Assembly (NCBI GenBank): GCA_020086605.1
Contig: JACBWW010000016.1
Span: 13,223,998-13,287,997 of the forward strand
Direction: 5' to 3'
Source: Lanius collurio
Taxonomy: Eukaryota; Chordata; Aves; Passeriformes; Laniidae
DNA length: 64,000 nucleotides
The notes under the pieces are model-generated. The model saw nothing but the letters and a program-made list of their open reading frames with translations, had not been told where the DNA came from and ran no database searches. The position numbers were made by a program, and so were the translations under genes. Shown here piece after piece: positions 23,686 through 36,516 of this stretch; positions within the stretch are counted from its first letter, which is position 1; each line of letters opens with the position of its first letter.

Positions 23686-25919
23686 GAGACAAAATACTTT
23701 ATTCACTTTACTTTCTAAAGCCCAGACTTTTTTTTTTTCCTGAGAAAATACAATCAAGACCAAAACAATAGATATAAATAACTCTAACTAACAAAACAAA
23801 CAGCAAAACTGCCCCTGAACCAAAATCACTGTTATCATATAAATGATTGTAACTGGCATAGAGTTGTGACCTTGTTCCTCAGTACAAAATGACAATAATG
23901 ATTTTAAACTTTAAATTAAGTTAGGAACAAAATCAAACACCATATATGCTACCTTCAAAGTCCGTGATTAATTTAAAGGGACACAAGAGTTTGCAAATTC
24001 TTTTTCACTCAGTTCCAGTTAAGGATCAGACCTCTAAAGACAGTCAATGTTTCCTGATTCCAGGAAGAAATGCAGTAAGCCTCTGCCTACACACGTGTGC
24101 AGTGATAGTGGTTAAGCATGTGTTTGACATGAGCACACACCTCAAACCAGCAAGAGATACTTTCCTACAGTTCACATGCAGCCTGAATTTATAAACACTT
24201 TGCAGTCATCTTCTGTAAGACACAGGTGTTACAGTTCACTTTGGATGCTGAGATGATGGTAATTATTTACTGTGTTCTCTACACCATGAATTAAAGGGGA
24301 AACATAAATCAATGTGTTTTTATGCTTAAAAAATCTTTATGAAGACAGTGGATTCTAAATGAACAGTGTAATGCATTTCAAATAACATTATTTGTTGCTG
24401 TCTTTACTGTATTTTTTTTTAATTCTTTTTGAGACACTGCTAGAGAGCAGCTTATTTATTTGAAAAATAATCTATTGAAATCTATTGTCAGGCAAGCATG
24501 CATTAAAATTAAAAATAGCCCTCAATAATGAAAACAAATTTACAAGGAATCTTCCATTTTTTTTTAATGTTCTGGGTTAATAAGCCAGTGATCTCACAAA
24601 GGATTAAAATCTCCTGATATAAAATCAAAATTAGTGTCCAATAATATACTGAAGTACTGGAACAAACAAAGAACGGGAGAGATGAGAAATATGGAACTTG
24701 CTGTGGCTTTTCTCTACACAAAGGAGATGAGTTATCTGATTGGTGTGTAATCACAAAGTTAAACAAACAGCAATAAGGCTAAACTAATTCACTGTCAAGT
24801 CTACATGTCATCCTAGCTGGTTCATTATGTGCATTTGTGACAAACAATACAGAAGAGACAACTGTACTGAATCAAATAACTTGCAACAGTTTACACTCCT
24901 ATAAAACTATTTACATTTTGTCAAATGAATATTTATAACAAGTGGCTTTCCCTTCACAAACACTATAGCTCAAGCAGCTCCCATTCATTATCGTATTTAG
25001 GAAGTACAAACACTAATTCTGTGAATCAGTGGCACAGTCTCTTGTAAGTTGCCAGAAAACAAGGCCTGCAATCCTAATACAAAATCCAGGAGAAACTTGC
25101 TGTTGCCTCCAGTTTTTTCAAATGTCCCAGTATTTTTATGTCTCCCAGTCACAGGAATTCAGTTTCAATATTCTATCTGCCCTTCAGCATAGCATGCCCC
25201 AATGAAACAGCCGGTGGAGTTTATTTTGCACTTTATCAATGCAGTGTAAACCAGCATGTGCTTACCTCCATGGGGTTACTGAACCCAACTTGTCTGTATG
25301 CACAGACAGCACTCTGGCCACAGATGTGACTGGTTAACTGTACAAGCAAGGAGGATAAATCCACACAACAATACTTCATTCACCAAGGAAATCTGCTGTG
25401 GATTACAGCTTCTCTATGGTTACGTCTGTTCTTAATTTACTGCTTTTATTCAGTTTTCAACCATAAATGAGCCCCTTATGAGGTATTCACTATGCAGAAT
25501 TGACAACTCTTTTTATCTACTCGAAAAATATTTTTGGATAATAATTTATGGTTACGAAATATTTAAAGCAGTTTGAATAGTTACATTATATTCTTTCAGT
25601 ACTTAATGATGCAGTATCCCCTGTAAAAATGGAGACTTGGGCCATCTATCGATTTCACATATTTATAACAAAACCCTGCAGCCTTGGCCATACAGAAATA
25701 CAAATTTTAAAACTGCATTTATCATGGGAATGGCATTGTGGGTTTTTTTTTTTGAAAGCTCTTAAACAGCATCTCATGAGGAAATCCTGGGCCAGAATTG
25801 TGACTAAGGGACCTGTGGATGGGAACATAAGGAAAGTCTTTTTGCAGGCACAATGTTTTGTTTATGGCCTCTTTTTACTTTTTTTTTTTTTAAGTTTGCA
25901 ATAGATGTAGATTTTAAAC

Positions 25920-26440
25920 AGTATTCAACAGAGAAATTGTGAAGCTGTCTGTAATGCTGGGGAGGGTTACTGCATTATTTATGTTTTATGTATGAAACTG
26001 AAATGTGAGCATGGGTATTTTAATCTTGTTTCACCATCAAAGATAGTCTCTCAATTTGTATGCTGAATTAATGTGCTATCTACTTCGTAAAAGTAATCTA
26101 AAGGGACTGATTAGCATTGGGCACTCAGTGATGCTTAGAAAAGAAGGTTGTGAGTAAGCAGAGCTGCCTAGGAAATGTGCTGCAAAGCTGCTGGTGTGAA
26201 GGTCTGTTTTACCGCACGCCGCTATCATCCCTCCTATCAGTTCCGACACATGTCCGCAGAGGGACACCATCCATTGCAGCTGTAATTGGCAATACAGCAA
26301 GGCAGCCATGTGAATGATATGGAATATTTTTATTAATTGACACAGTAGTGATGAGGCTTTAAAAAGCCTTCCAAGATGACAAAGTCCCCTTTGCATTATT
26401 TCAGATTAATTTAATGTGTTGGCACACAAAGCTTTACAAC
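25920..26440. promoter_or_regulatory. Candidate conserved non-coding element (enhancer-like)
   Basis: This block differs from the surrounding AT-rich sequence. Five CpGs fall within 43 bases (26213-26256), while long neighbouring stretches have none. Homeodomain-type cores follow: TAATTG at 26283-26288 and ATTAATTGA at 26332-26340. A POU/octamer-like TTTGCAT lies at 26390-26396, and the hairpin-prone GGCTTTAAAAAGCC at 26356-26369. The minus strand is open for 106 codons across it (26396-26076), but the start context and composition do not suggest a protein. Retained CpGs and dense homeodomain/POU motifs are typical of deeply conserved developmental enhancers in vertebrate gene deserts. This is inference: conservation cannot be measured from one sequence. 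Confidence 0.35.
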
Positions 26441-28632
26441 TTTATTCTTGGCAGAATAGGAGTACTTTCAGTCTCATTCATACTCAGGGATTCTTCACTA
26501 TTACAGAGTAAACTCCCTGTAGATAAACAAAAGAAAACATTTGAATGAGGTACTTTGCAGTGTTTTCCTCATTAGCAGCTACAGTGTCTTGAGCAGGGAA
26601 TGAGTGTTTTGGGAAAAGAAGTCTTGGCATTAACAGGAAAGGACATTGCTTTTACAGGCATGAACACTTTATGGCTCTCTGATACATCCTATCACAATAC
26701 CATGTGTAATCCAAATAAAAAAATACAACTGAAAGCAAAATTAAGTGTTAGGGTACTTTAAAAATAAGTGCACTTGTATATAAATACAGCAGAGAAATGC
26801 TGAACTGATTTTAGTTTGGTTGCTTTAAATATTGCCCCTGATGTTTTATAGATTCCAGTTCTTCCTTTGTTTGCTATTTAATTGCAACTGGTTTTGATTT
26901 CTTTATAAAAAAAAAGAAAATGCTTTATTTAAGACTGAATATCCTCATTTTCATTTAGTGAATGCAGTAGGAATGTTAGGTGAAGGCAGACATTTTCCGC
27001 ATGCATTTGAGATTCCCCTGGAGTGGCTGGATAAAACACTGTGGCAGATACTCAGCTCTACAACCAGAGGGATTGTGCCAGCAACTCTTTAGAGGCTTTT
27101 GAGCACAAAACTTCCCTGAGTTAGAGGTTACCTTTAATGGTGTGTGCATGCCTGCTCACACATTTGTGTGCTGGGACTGCCGCTGTGCTGTAACGATCTG
27201 GGTGCTCTCCTAATCTGCATTTATGAATGAAAGTTTTAAATTTAGCTAAAATCAGTGGATGGCCCCAGGGCTACTATCAGTTATGTTTGGTACCATGATC
27301 CAAACTTAGCACTTACATCTCACTTATGTAGAGATGTAATGGATGGCAAAATCTCTAAAAGCTTGATGAGCCTGAGAACTCAGCAACTTCTTTTGTGTGA
27401 CAGATGCATATGTCAAAATAAAAAAAAAGAAAAGGAGCACCAAAGCAGTAAAAGTTGCTGCTGTTCTGAAGTGCCAAACTGGCTTGAAAAGAGCCACCTG
27501 GATTTGTATTTTTGAACAGCATGTGCTGCCCCAAGAATCTGTATTACTTCTACTGCCTACAAAGACAGGAAAGGACTTCCCCCTAAAAATCAAATCCTTG
27601 GATACTTCCATGTATGCACCAAGTCCGTGAGATAGCTATGTCAGCCACCACATGGAAAAGTAGGAGCTGAAACTGCTGGTAGAAGATAAAATGCTTCTAT
27701 AGCCCTTGCACACTTTATGGATTTATGCCCATGTAACTGAAATTGTGGAGAGGAGAAACACTGACACCCCAAAGTAGCTAACAGCTCCTAACTGGCTATT
27801 TCAATCTAGAATTTAGATGAGGTGAAAACTTAATTAGTATTTTTGTCTCCTTTTTACTCGAAGGACTACTGAACATCACGCTGCTCCAAGCCACACAGCT
27901 GTTTTTCTCCAAACAGTACAGTTTCAGAAATAGGAATCTAAATCACCTATCTGTGTTTTCCAGCGTAAATACTACAAATCACAATAATTTAGTGCTACAG
28001 GTCTGAATTAAGCTGACAATGACAAGGACACTGCCACATAAGATCCCTACTCCACTGCGAATTCAACTTCCACTCATACATCTTGAGCTAAGAATGGATC
28101 TGTACTGGGACACCTGGCCCAGGCAGCTTATCAAGTGTAACCCATCTGACCCATCCGGCACCTGAGCTAGCCTCTGCTCTTGTATCATTTATATTTTAGG
28201 GCAGTGTACTAATTTGAATTCTACCCCTCATTGTAGCACCTGTATTAACAAGTGCTAGTGAGAGGACCATTGAGCACGAAATTCTCCCAACAAATCACAA
28301 GTACAGAACTACCTGTGCTAAACAAATTCTCCTTTTCAAACCACTGCAAAAATCTTCAGCACCTCAGAAGTCTACAAAATACACCAACTCTTGTATATTC
28401 TTTGATGTGAGGGAATGCATTGTTAGCATATTGCAGCTGAATGATAAAGCACAGAGAAGCAGAGAGGCTGAAATATTATTGACTTGGATTTTTTTTCTTT
28501 ACCTCTTTTCTCATGTGTATATTTGCACTTAGGCAAAGCGAATTTTATCCAGGTGATCTCTACGAGTCAACAACATTTAAAGATTAACAGTTTGCTTAAT
28601 TAGAGTTTGCAAATTTAACCTTTGAAAATCAA
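26441..28632. other. Unassigned non-coding DNA
   Basis: 27255-27630 is open in three overlapping frames on both strands (86, 95 and 77 codons) with no family match. TG/CA-rich hairpin-prone sequence lies at 27140-27175. The CR1 copy begins at 28633. Confidence 0.7.
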
Positions 28633-31015
28633 AATTCATAGAAACGTTGAGGTTGGAAATGACCTGGCAAGGCTGTTAATTCTAAATTACTGCTTAAACC
28701 TGTCTCAAAACTGAATTTAGACTGAAAACAAAGAATTCAGCCTTCAGCAGGAATTTTGACTTGAATATCTATTCTCTTGGAGAACCCAACAATCTCCCTG
28801 GACAAGCTGCTCTAAAGACTAATTATTTTCATATCATTAGAAAAAAAAAAAATCTTGCATCTAGTGAAACCTTTCCTATAACATTTTATGACTGTTTACT
28901 CTCATGATGCTCTTTTCCATCCCTGTAAAGAGTTTGGTTACATCTTTTCTGTAAGGTTGTTGCAGATATTGGAAGGCTGCTGTCCCCCTGGAGACATCCC
29001 CAGGCTAAATAAATCCCAGCCCTTCAGCCTTTCCTCACAGACCAAGCACTCCACCTTCTGATCATCTTGTAGGCCCTCCACTGAATTTGATCGAGTTTTT
29101 CAATGTTTGTCTTGTGGGGGGATCTAAAACTGTTCTAGGAAATGCTATTTAAAGAGGACTAATCATCTTCCTTGATCTACTGGCTGTGGTCCTTGTTACA
29201 CAACCCCTTCATGCTGTTAGTTCTTACTTCTGCCAGGATGACTGATAACTCTGCTATAGCCTATTGTCCAATAAATTACCACCTCCCTTCCAGAGCTGCT
29301 GTGCAGCAGTCCACAACCTGTGCTGATGCACAACCATTCTTCCCAGGGCTTGGACCTTGGATTTCTTCTTGATGAAATTAACTGGATCTCATTGTCCCAG
29401 TCTCTAAAACTATAAAATCAATGGGCATCTCCTCCACCAGGTCACTGGTAAAGATACAAACCAGTGCCAGTATAGATCACAGGGGAGCTACACTTCCCAA
29501 GCAGAGTACTAACCATGGACTTGTACTTTTTGAGCTGGATGATCCAACCAGTTTTTCACCCTAGTAGTTCCCTCATTTAAACTGTGATGTTCCTACTTGG
29601 ACGCAAGGTAAGTTGTTCTGAAACCCTTGCTAAGGTCATTGTAGATTACACTCATTATGCCCCCTCCACCTACACATCTACCTGTTTCATCATAGAGTAC
29701 AATCAGGTTGATAAAGCATGATTTAACTTTCTACATTTCAGTTGGCTCTTCCAAACCACCATCTTCTTCATGTGCCCAAAATCTAACATCATTCAATTAT
29801 TTTCCCAGGGACTGAAGCAAGGATGACCAGCCTAGAGTTCCTTGGGTTGTCTTTCTTGATGTGCTTGAAGATTGACAGGAATTTTGTCTTCTTGCAGTAA
29901 TTAGTGGCTTTTCTTGATCTCCGTGACCTCCCAAAGATGATGTATAAAGGTCAGTTCATCCACATGTTCTCTTAGCACTGCTGGATGCCCCCCAGCTGGT
30001 CCAGTGACTGGTATGGGTCAAGGTTTCTCAAGAGAACTCTGACTTGATCCTCCCCCAGTACTGGTAGTTTCTGTCTTCCTTTAACCCTGTGTATCTAGTC
30101 AGAGGCATGGGAGAGTTTGTCAGTGATGAGTGGGGCAATGAGTTACAGCCTTATCTATACCTGCTCTTACTATTTAGCAGCACCCACTTGGCAAATATCC
30201 TTTTTTACTTCTAATACAGCTGTAGAGGTTCTTGTTGAATTTGATATCCCTTGCCAGGTTAAACTCTTGCTTTACTTGCCAGTTTCAATTCTAGCTGAGG
30301 TTTTCCTAACACTTTCTGTGCTTGTCAAGGCAAGGCTTAGTGTCCTCTCTTTCCTTTTGTATGTTTGCCTTCTGTGTATGTCCTTTTTGCACAGGAATTC
30401 AGTCATGAGAACACCCCAGATGTTCTTCTGATAATTAACATTTTTCTGGGTTTTAGGATAAACAGTGTTGTGCTTTGAGGAGGCAGTTCTTAGAGATCTG
30501 CCAGCTTTCCTGAGCTCCTTCATCTTTCAACACTGCCTTCCATGGGACTCCACCTACCAGTTCTCCAAAAGTCTTCCCTCACTCAGCTTGACACCTCTTC
30601 TTTAGAAAAGTTCCTAGAAGCTAATTCATGTAAATGGCGCTCCCCCAGCATCGTTTTCCTGTCCCACCCCTCCTACAGAGCCTGTACCATTCACCCTTAC
30701 TGCACTTCAGTCCTATAAGCCATTCCACTGCATCAGTCATCCCAAAGATGTTATGGCTCTGCAACCACATGTTGAGCTCCAGCTCCTCCTCTCTGTTTCC
30801 CAGGCTGTGTTCTTTTGTGCACAGGCACTTGAGATTGGGCCTCAGGGTGGGTTTGGCCTTTCTGCTGCTTCCTCCTTTTAGCCTACCCTACATACTAACT
30901 ATAACCTCTGTTTCCTTACTTAACTACATGGTTGTTTTCTCATATCCTAGTCCACATAGTTTAAAGCCTTCCTCATCAGGCTGGCAAGCTTGTTGTAATT
31001 GGTTTTGCCTACAAT
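28633..31015 (-). mobile_element. Degenerate CR1 LINE, minus strand, 3' tail through RT into start of endonuclease
   Basis: Read on the plus strand this begins with the inverted CR1 3' end (TTCATAGAA, then GAGGTTGGAAATGACCT). The CR1 3' region follows: GGAAGGCTGCTGTCCCCCTGG near 28969, CAGCCTTTCCTCACAG near 29023, and TCTTGTAGGCCCTCCACTG near 29065. Antisense reverse-transcriptase coding sequence covers roughly 29.2-30.1 kb. The RT-endonuclease linker covers about 30.1-30.6 kb. The N-terminal endonuclease region covers about 30.63-30.85 kb, and the leader upstream of ORF2 runs to about 31.01 kb. I aligned these blocks from memory of bird CR1 consensus sequences. The order is collinear, but several hundred bases of central endonuclease are missing between about 30.58 and 30.63 kb, and no frame stays open. 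CR1 elements retropose by target-primed reverse transcription; this copy cannot encode an active protein. Its high divergence suggests an old insertion. The 5' limit is uncertain by tens of bases and I saw no target-site duplication. Confidence 0.85.
29250..30840 (-). pseudogene. CR1 ORF2 (endonuclease-reverse transcriptase) pseudogene
   Basis: This is the coding part of the CR1 copy, read right to left. The endonuclease start is recognisable near 30690-30840, where the antisense matches the CR1 block encoding the ITET(W) motif region (plus strand GCAACCACATGTTGAGCTCC and onward). The linker matches around 30270-30560. RT-coding blocks are recognisable near 29880 (palm, upstream of the KAFDT motif), near 29690 (the block preceding DFSKAFD) and near 29520-29560 (the WL-G block). 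Where the catalytic FADD motif should be antisense, around 29380-29450, the bases no longer read it. A full CR1 ORF2 is about 900-1000 codons; only about half to two thirds of that length survives. The longest antisense open frame (30634-31017, 127 codons) is incidental. Confidence 0.75.
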
Positions 31016-34000
31016 GACTGTGTGCAACAAGGCATAGTTGCCTTCTACTTCTTTCTTTAATTGCATATAACAGCATAACAAAGATCAGTTATGAATACTG
31101 GACATTCTGATAGGAAAAATATTTTTCTACACTGATAAAAATGCCAATAAAATCCATTTGTTTTCTCATGAAACAACAAGTAGACATGGTTAGGGGAAAG
31201 GATGACTTGGCACCTATGTAGGTTTCAGGCTGATGCAATGACTTCTTGATGCCACCAAGCAGCCCAAGAACAGGTTTGACAGGCTTCACAATTAGAATAT
31301 TTCAGGATCAAAAAGTATAAAGATGACTTAAAATCCCCAAGCTATGCCAACTCCTTCTACAATTGAAGATCTGGTCCTATAAACAAAGCATCCAGCTGTC
31401 AGTGTCAAGAGTCAACAAACCAGACCTAAAGTGTAAGCAGCTAAAACTTCACTGAAACAAAAGATTCACATACTGAAATTAGGTATATTTATTAGCTATA
31501 GATTCAGCACAAATGAGAAGGCAAGAGATTGCCCCTATCAGGACATCAGAAAAGTGAACCGGTGAAGCTGGTGAGCAGCTGAAGCTTCAGCTTCAGAAAA
31601 TGGCTCTAGTTGTAGAGCAGAAGTCCTGTTGTTTTGGCTGGCTTCTTTATATTCTAGAAACAACAGCTTAATCCTAATTGACACATATATCTTCCCTGAT
31701 AAGTAAAAGGAACACTGGAATGCTGCATGCAATTCATTTTAGCTTGTGTCTGGGATATATTGCTGGCATGCAATGTGTGGGGCTGTGCCAGATGGCAGGG
31801 TTGGCATCTGCAAAGTTGCTCAGTGGGCATCTCACTACTACTTTTCAGGAAGCAACACACCATTTCTTTCTAAGACTAAGCTCTGGGAGAGAAATGGCAG
31901 CTAAAACTTATTCAGCTATGTTTTTACGGGTATGATCTGTGACATGCCACTTCTCGGCAACGACCTGCTATAAATTCAGCACCTAAATATATTAAGAAGA
32001 GCCAATCTTTTAGGAAAGTCTAGGATTTTTTTTTTGAAAATGGCAATTCAGATGACTAAGAGCATTTACCAATAGGCTTCAGCAAATGTAATTGCAGAAA
32101 ATTGCTAGATACCTTCTCCCACTATCTGCTTTGCCCCTCTGCTGAGTGCAAGGAATGGAATGCACATGTGTTCTCAGCTGCTTAAATGCAAAGTCCCAGG
32201 GCTTAGATTAAAGGCACCTTGGTCAGCAGTTTAAAGTAAAGCCCTCAGACTCTTCACTGATATGACTGGGATGTGGGTGTGTGTCCCAACTTGCCTGCTC
32301 TCCAGTGGGAGCAGCAATCTCCAGCAGTGGGGAAACAGTGAGAAATGATAACATCTCACACAGCAGCTGTACTGCAAAGAGAATGAGTGCCAAAGACTTC
32401 AGGGCCAAAGGCTGAGTTGCTTAAAGATACACACAGTATGGGAATTTACATCCACTTGAGTATAAGGCCTTTGTCTTTCACTGAATCAACAAATATTTAC
32501 GAAAAATCTCAGCAATCACTTCTCTAAGTCTCTCGTTACTCAAGTACATTTAAAGAACTAGCCACAGAAGAAGTGTGGAAAATTACTAATGAGCAGACAA
32601 ACTGGTTTAGACCCTTTGAAAATTTTTCCCCAATGACAATGGGAAAAAATATTCCCCTTCATAGATGGAAGTCAATTAGGGAATGGGAAGTAGAAAATAA
32701 GGGAAAAATTACATTTAAAGTAATGATTTTGTCCTTCAATAGGAAAAGTGTAAAGCCTGTATCTTAGTCAAAACTGAGATTGAAGGTATGGATTAGGGAC
32801 AAACGTGCAAGTCTATTACAAATTAAATTGCTAGTTCATTCTCACCTTAAAAGTCCAAAAACACTATCAGGCGCAGTGACTATAATTAATGGAAAGTCAT
32901 TTGTAGATATCCAATCATGCTTCTTTATTTAAAAAAAACATGCAAAACTAATCTCACAAACCTAAATGCAAAATAACAACTGAAAAATGTGTCCTTTAGA
33001 CTTGAGACAAATTTAAATAAAAATGTGTATTGGATCTGCACATTAATAAAGCCTGTTAAGCTCAGTAGAATACTTTTATTCATCTGTGCTTCATCAAGCA
33101 GGTTCATGACCTCTACAGAACTGCAGCAGCTCCCTCTGTTCTGAGAACCGCATGGGGGAAGATGGTAAATATTATTTTGCGATTAGAAAATGTTACTGGA
33201 ATTGTCATAGAGAAATATTTAATGTGGAGAGTGTAGTTCAGGAATTAAAACATACACAGCAGGAGAAAAAGCAGCATGGAGCAAATTTTACTCCTGGTGA
33301 CAGGCAAGTAAAATTTAAGGATTGTCTATGACATTGAAAACAATGTGCCATGGTCGCACAGTTATCACTGAGCTCATGAAGATATTTAAGCACCTGCCTA
33401 ACTTAAACCATGTGAGGATTCTCATTGTTTTAGATGAGACAAAATGGATATTTTAAATACAAGCAGATGATTAAATATCTTGCTGAATTGGTACTGAAGA
33501 ACAATATAGCTGAATGATTTTTGTCTCTGTCAAATAAGCACACATCCAAATAACCAAAGGTGTTAAATATCCACATCAATGACATTTTGTGAGATGCTCA
33601 GGAAAGACTTTGTGCAGAAAATTATTCTATCATAATACATTAAATATGTGATGCAATACTTATTAAAAGCTCAATACACCAACTATGTGAGCAGTTCCTT
33701 TTCCTGATTTCATTGCAGTTTGCACAAGTATGCATATCCATGTGGGCTTTACTAGTAATCAATCTGCCTTGCTCTTTGCACAGATTACACATCAACCTAT
33801 CTTTTTAGATATGAAAGCCAAGTGGGTTGGTTAAAATATAAAAACAGAAGCATGATGCTGTGCCTCTCATTAAAATCCCAAACATGACAAGGATAGATAA
33901 GAATGTCAAAACAGCTCCTTAACAAAAACATCTCCCATAGGGCTAATTCTGAATCCCTTCTCCTCCCATTCAGATTATCCCCACCTAAAGGACTCAGAAG

Positions 34001-36516
34001 ACTCCAAGCTCTACTGCAGCCATGGCAAACATTGCTTCTGACTTCCACCAATTGCAACAAGGTCAAGCCTTAACCATTGTTTTTCAAAGTTTTCAGTTTC
34101 AGTGTTTCAGTCCAGCTTGGTTATTTCAGTGATCTGTTGATATAATCATTGATTCTGCAGTATAATTTTTTTTCCCATTGGTGAAATATTCTTAATTAGC
34201 ATATTGTTGCCATACACTTGTATTACATGTTCTGTCATTATCAAACAGAGACAAAGGTAGTAATGCCTGTGTCAGCACACACCCACAATTGCTTATGCTC
34301 AAATCCTCCTCAACTAGAAAATTCAAATCTCCATAAAGGTTCCCTGCAGCTAAATATTGCTTCCACATAATTGCCAGGAAAGGGCTTCCTAAATTATAGG
34401 ACAGAATAAATTATAGGAGAATCATGTTCCTTACAATTCAAGGGGGGATTAACACCGTCTCCTAAAAATTACTAATCTGAATTTAAATTCTACATTTAAT
34501 TGGAGCAAGTTAAATTCAATGAAAACATTCTTTGTTTTTAAGAATGTCTGTTCTAGAGAGAAATAACGTTGCTTTCTAGACTTTGAATAGGTGCTTTAAA
34601 CAAGTGTTCTTTTTATTAATTACTAAAAAATGCAATGACCGCTATAGTTTTTATTCAGAGCAAAACTGAACAGGAAAATAATATGAATCTCAGCAGACTG
34701 TTTGAGTTATCTGTCCCTTCTTTAATCTGAGAGATTACTCAACAAAACCAATGTTCATTCAACAACATTCATGAAATCTGTTGTGGATTACCAATATCAT
34801 CAGTTAAACCTGTTTCAAATTTATTACTTTCATTCAGGTTAAATAATAAAAGAGTCCATTTGTACCACCACATGTATATACATGAATTCAGCTTTCATCA
34901 TTCTCTACAGGTTTAATCCCATGATTTATGTTTTTCAACACAGTTTTGGGCAAATCTGCTGAAAAAAATTTAGCCAGACTGATAGAAGAGTTAGACTGGA
35001 TTACTGTGATGTGTGCCATGTTTAAAACCAGACTCTTCTGTTTGGGGAAAAGGAAAAGACAAAAATTTTAACACTGTAACCCTGCTTGAAGTTCTAATAA
35101 TTTTAACGGCTTTAGCAAAGGAGAGCTGAGTAAGGTTGGGTGAGTTCAAAGACAATAATCTTTATTATTAGGAATACGTTAGAACAGCAAAGAAGCAAAG
35201 TTTCTTTTTTCTGCTTTTTCTTTAGTCACAGCAGGAAATAACACTGCTTAGATTAGAGTTTTCTGATGTTTAAACAGTTATGGCAGAGGCTACATGTTAA
35301 TTTTTTTAATTCACCTCCGTATTGACTCTCTCTCCATCTACCAATATTTAAAAAAAAACAAACCCAAACACACACAGAGAAAATTAAATGTAAAATGCTT
35401 CTCTTATGTTTCATATCACAGATAAATTCTTTCACTTAAATTAAACTAAATAGAATTGAATGACTGCACAACATAGCTGAGGGTTTTGCTAATGAGATAC
35501 AAACCTTTTTGTCTTTAGGTTACTGGTTCAAATCCCCAGCAAGTCTAGAAACAGCTGAAAGCTTTTAACCACCTGATGGCTATGTGATACTTTAACATGA
35601 AATGAGTTTGTCAATCAAAATCCAACTTCAGGAAGTAAGTGTTCCCACCAGAAAAATAACCATCACACAACTAGAATTATTTGCAGTCTTCTGAAAGTTC
35701 AAAAATTAATGACTCTGCACATTTGAACTGATATTTTTGATTAAATGACTGATGTTGAACTATGTAAAGAGTGAAATATGGAGAAGTTTACATTTGTGAA
35801 CATAGCTTTCCTAGGTAAAAGAGGCTTAAATGACTTTCCTCCCTTAAACCTCCTACCTCCTCTCTCATTAGCATCAGCTAGTGTAGCATGTTCTACACTA
35901 ATTTACACAATCCTGGGGGGGAGGGCAGAGGAGGGACATGACACACACAAAAATAAAGTCCTTTATCTCTCTGATGAAGACAGGAAATATTTTAATTTCC
36001 ATGTTAACCAGCTTTTTAAGAAAAATAAAGCTTCTGAAAGTTTTGAAGGAGTGTCAGTAACCTGTGACATCCTCCTACAATTCATGTAGTATTCTTTTTT
36101 TGCATGTAAATAATTCCTCACTTCCAAGAATAATTGATCATGCTTGAACAAAAATGTTTTTATGGAGTGATAGATACTGATCTTCACCTCCTCCTCCAAT
36201 CAAAAGGCAGAAATTCAATTTAAACTAAATAAAAATGATAATTTCAAAATTTTGCTTAACTGAATTTTTTAATCTCATCAACTTTTAATATTGTAATAGC
36301 ACGAAGATGTGAGAAGATCAAACAGAGAAGAATGTGCTGTAGGAGTCAGCCCAAACTCAAAGACCAAATTTAAAGGAAGTTCCCATCCTAGCACTGAAAA
36401 AAACCCAGCTTACTCTTCATGGTGCTGATTTTATGTTAAAGGAGGCTGAAGAATTTTGGCAGCTGAATCCTTTTTTTTCAGGATGGGGATAAAGAGAGTG
36501 AATGAGGTGACATCAG
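31016..36516. other. Unassigned AT-rich DNA between the two CR1 copies
   Basis: No gene or repeat is recognised apart from the 14-base palindrome at 34871. The longest open frame is 103 codons (35778-36089), overlapped by a 78-codon frame on the other strand. A tRNA-like B-box at 35525 was considered and rejected. Confidence 0.7.
34871..34884. repeat. Perfect 14-base palindrome
   Basis: CATGTATATACATG is its own reverse complement. The alternating purine-pyrimidine core makes it a mild cruciform candidate. Such a palindrome is not surprising in 64 kb of AT-rich DNA. Confidence 0.85.

Larger units (their letters stand above)
22041..25919. other. Unassigned AT-rich DNA around the 23.0-kb hairpin
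   Basis: Other than the hairpin at 23011 and the A-rich tracts at 23504 and 23662, nothing is recognised. Open frames at 23946-24194, 24766-24509 and 25629-25904 have no family match. T runs lie at 25743 and 25879. Confidence 0.7.

Noticed and set aside
30634..31017. 127-codon plus-strand open frame, the longest in the window
   Set aside because: It lies wholly antisense to a decayed CR1 endonuclease/leader region. The openness comes from the pyrimidine-rich antisense strand, not from coding.
35474..35540. tRNA-like A-box (TAGCTGAGGG) and B-box (GGTTCAAATCC) about 51 bases apart
   Set aside because: No acceptor stem or anticodon arm can be formed and the T-stem is only four pairs with a nine-base loop. 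At most a very old tRNA-derived SINE, which I could not confirm.
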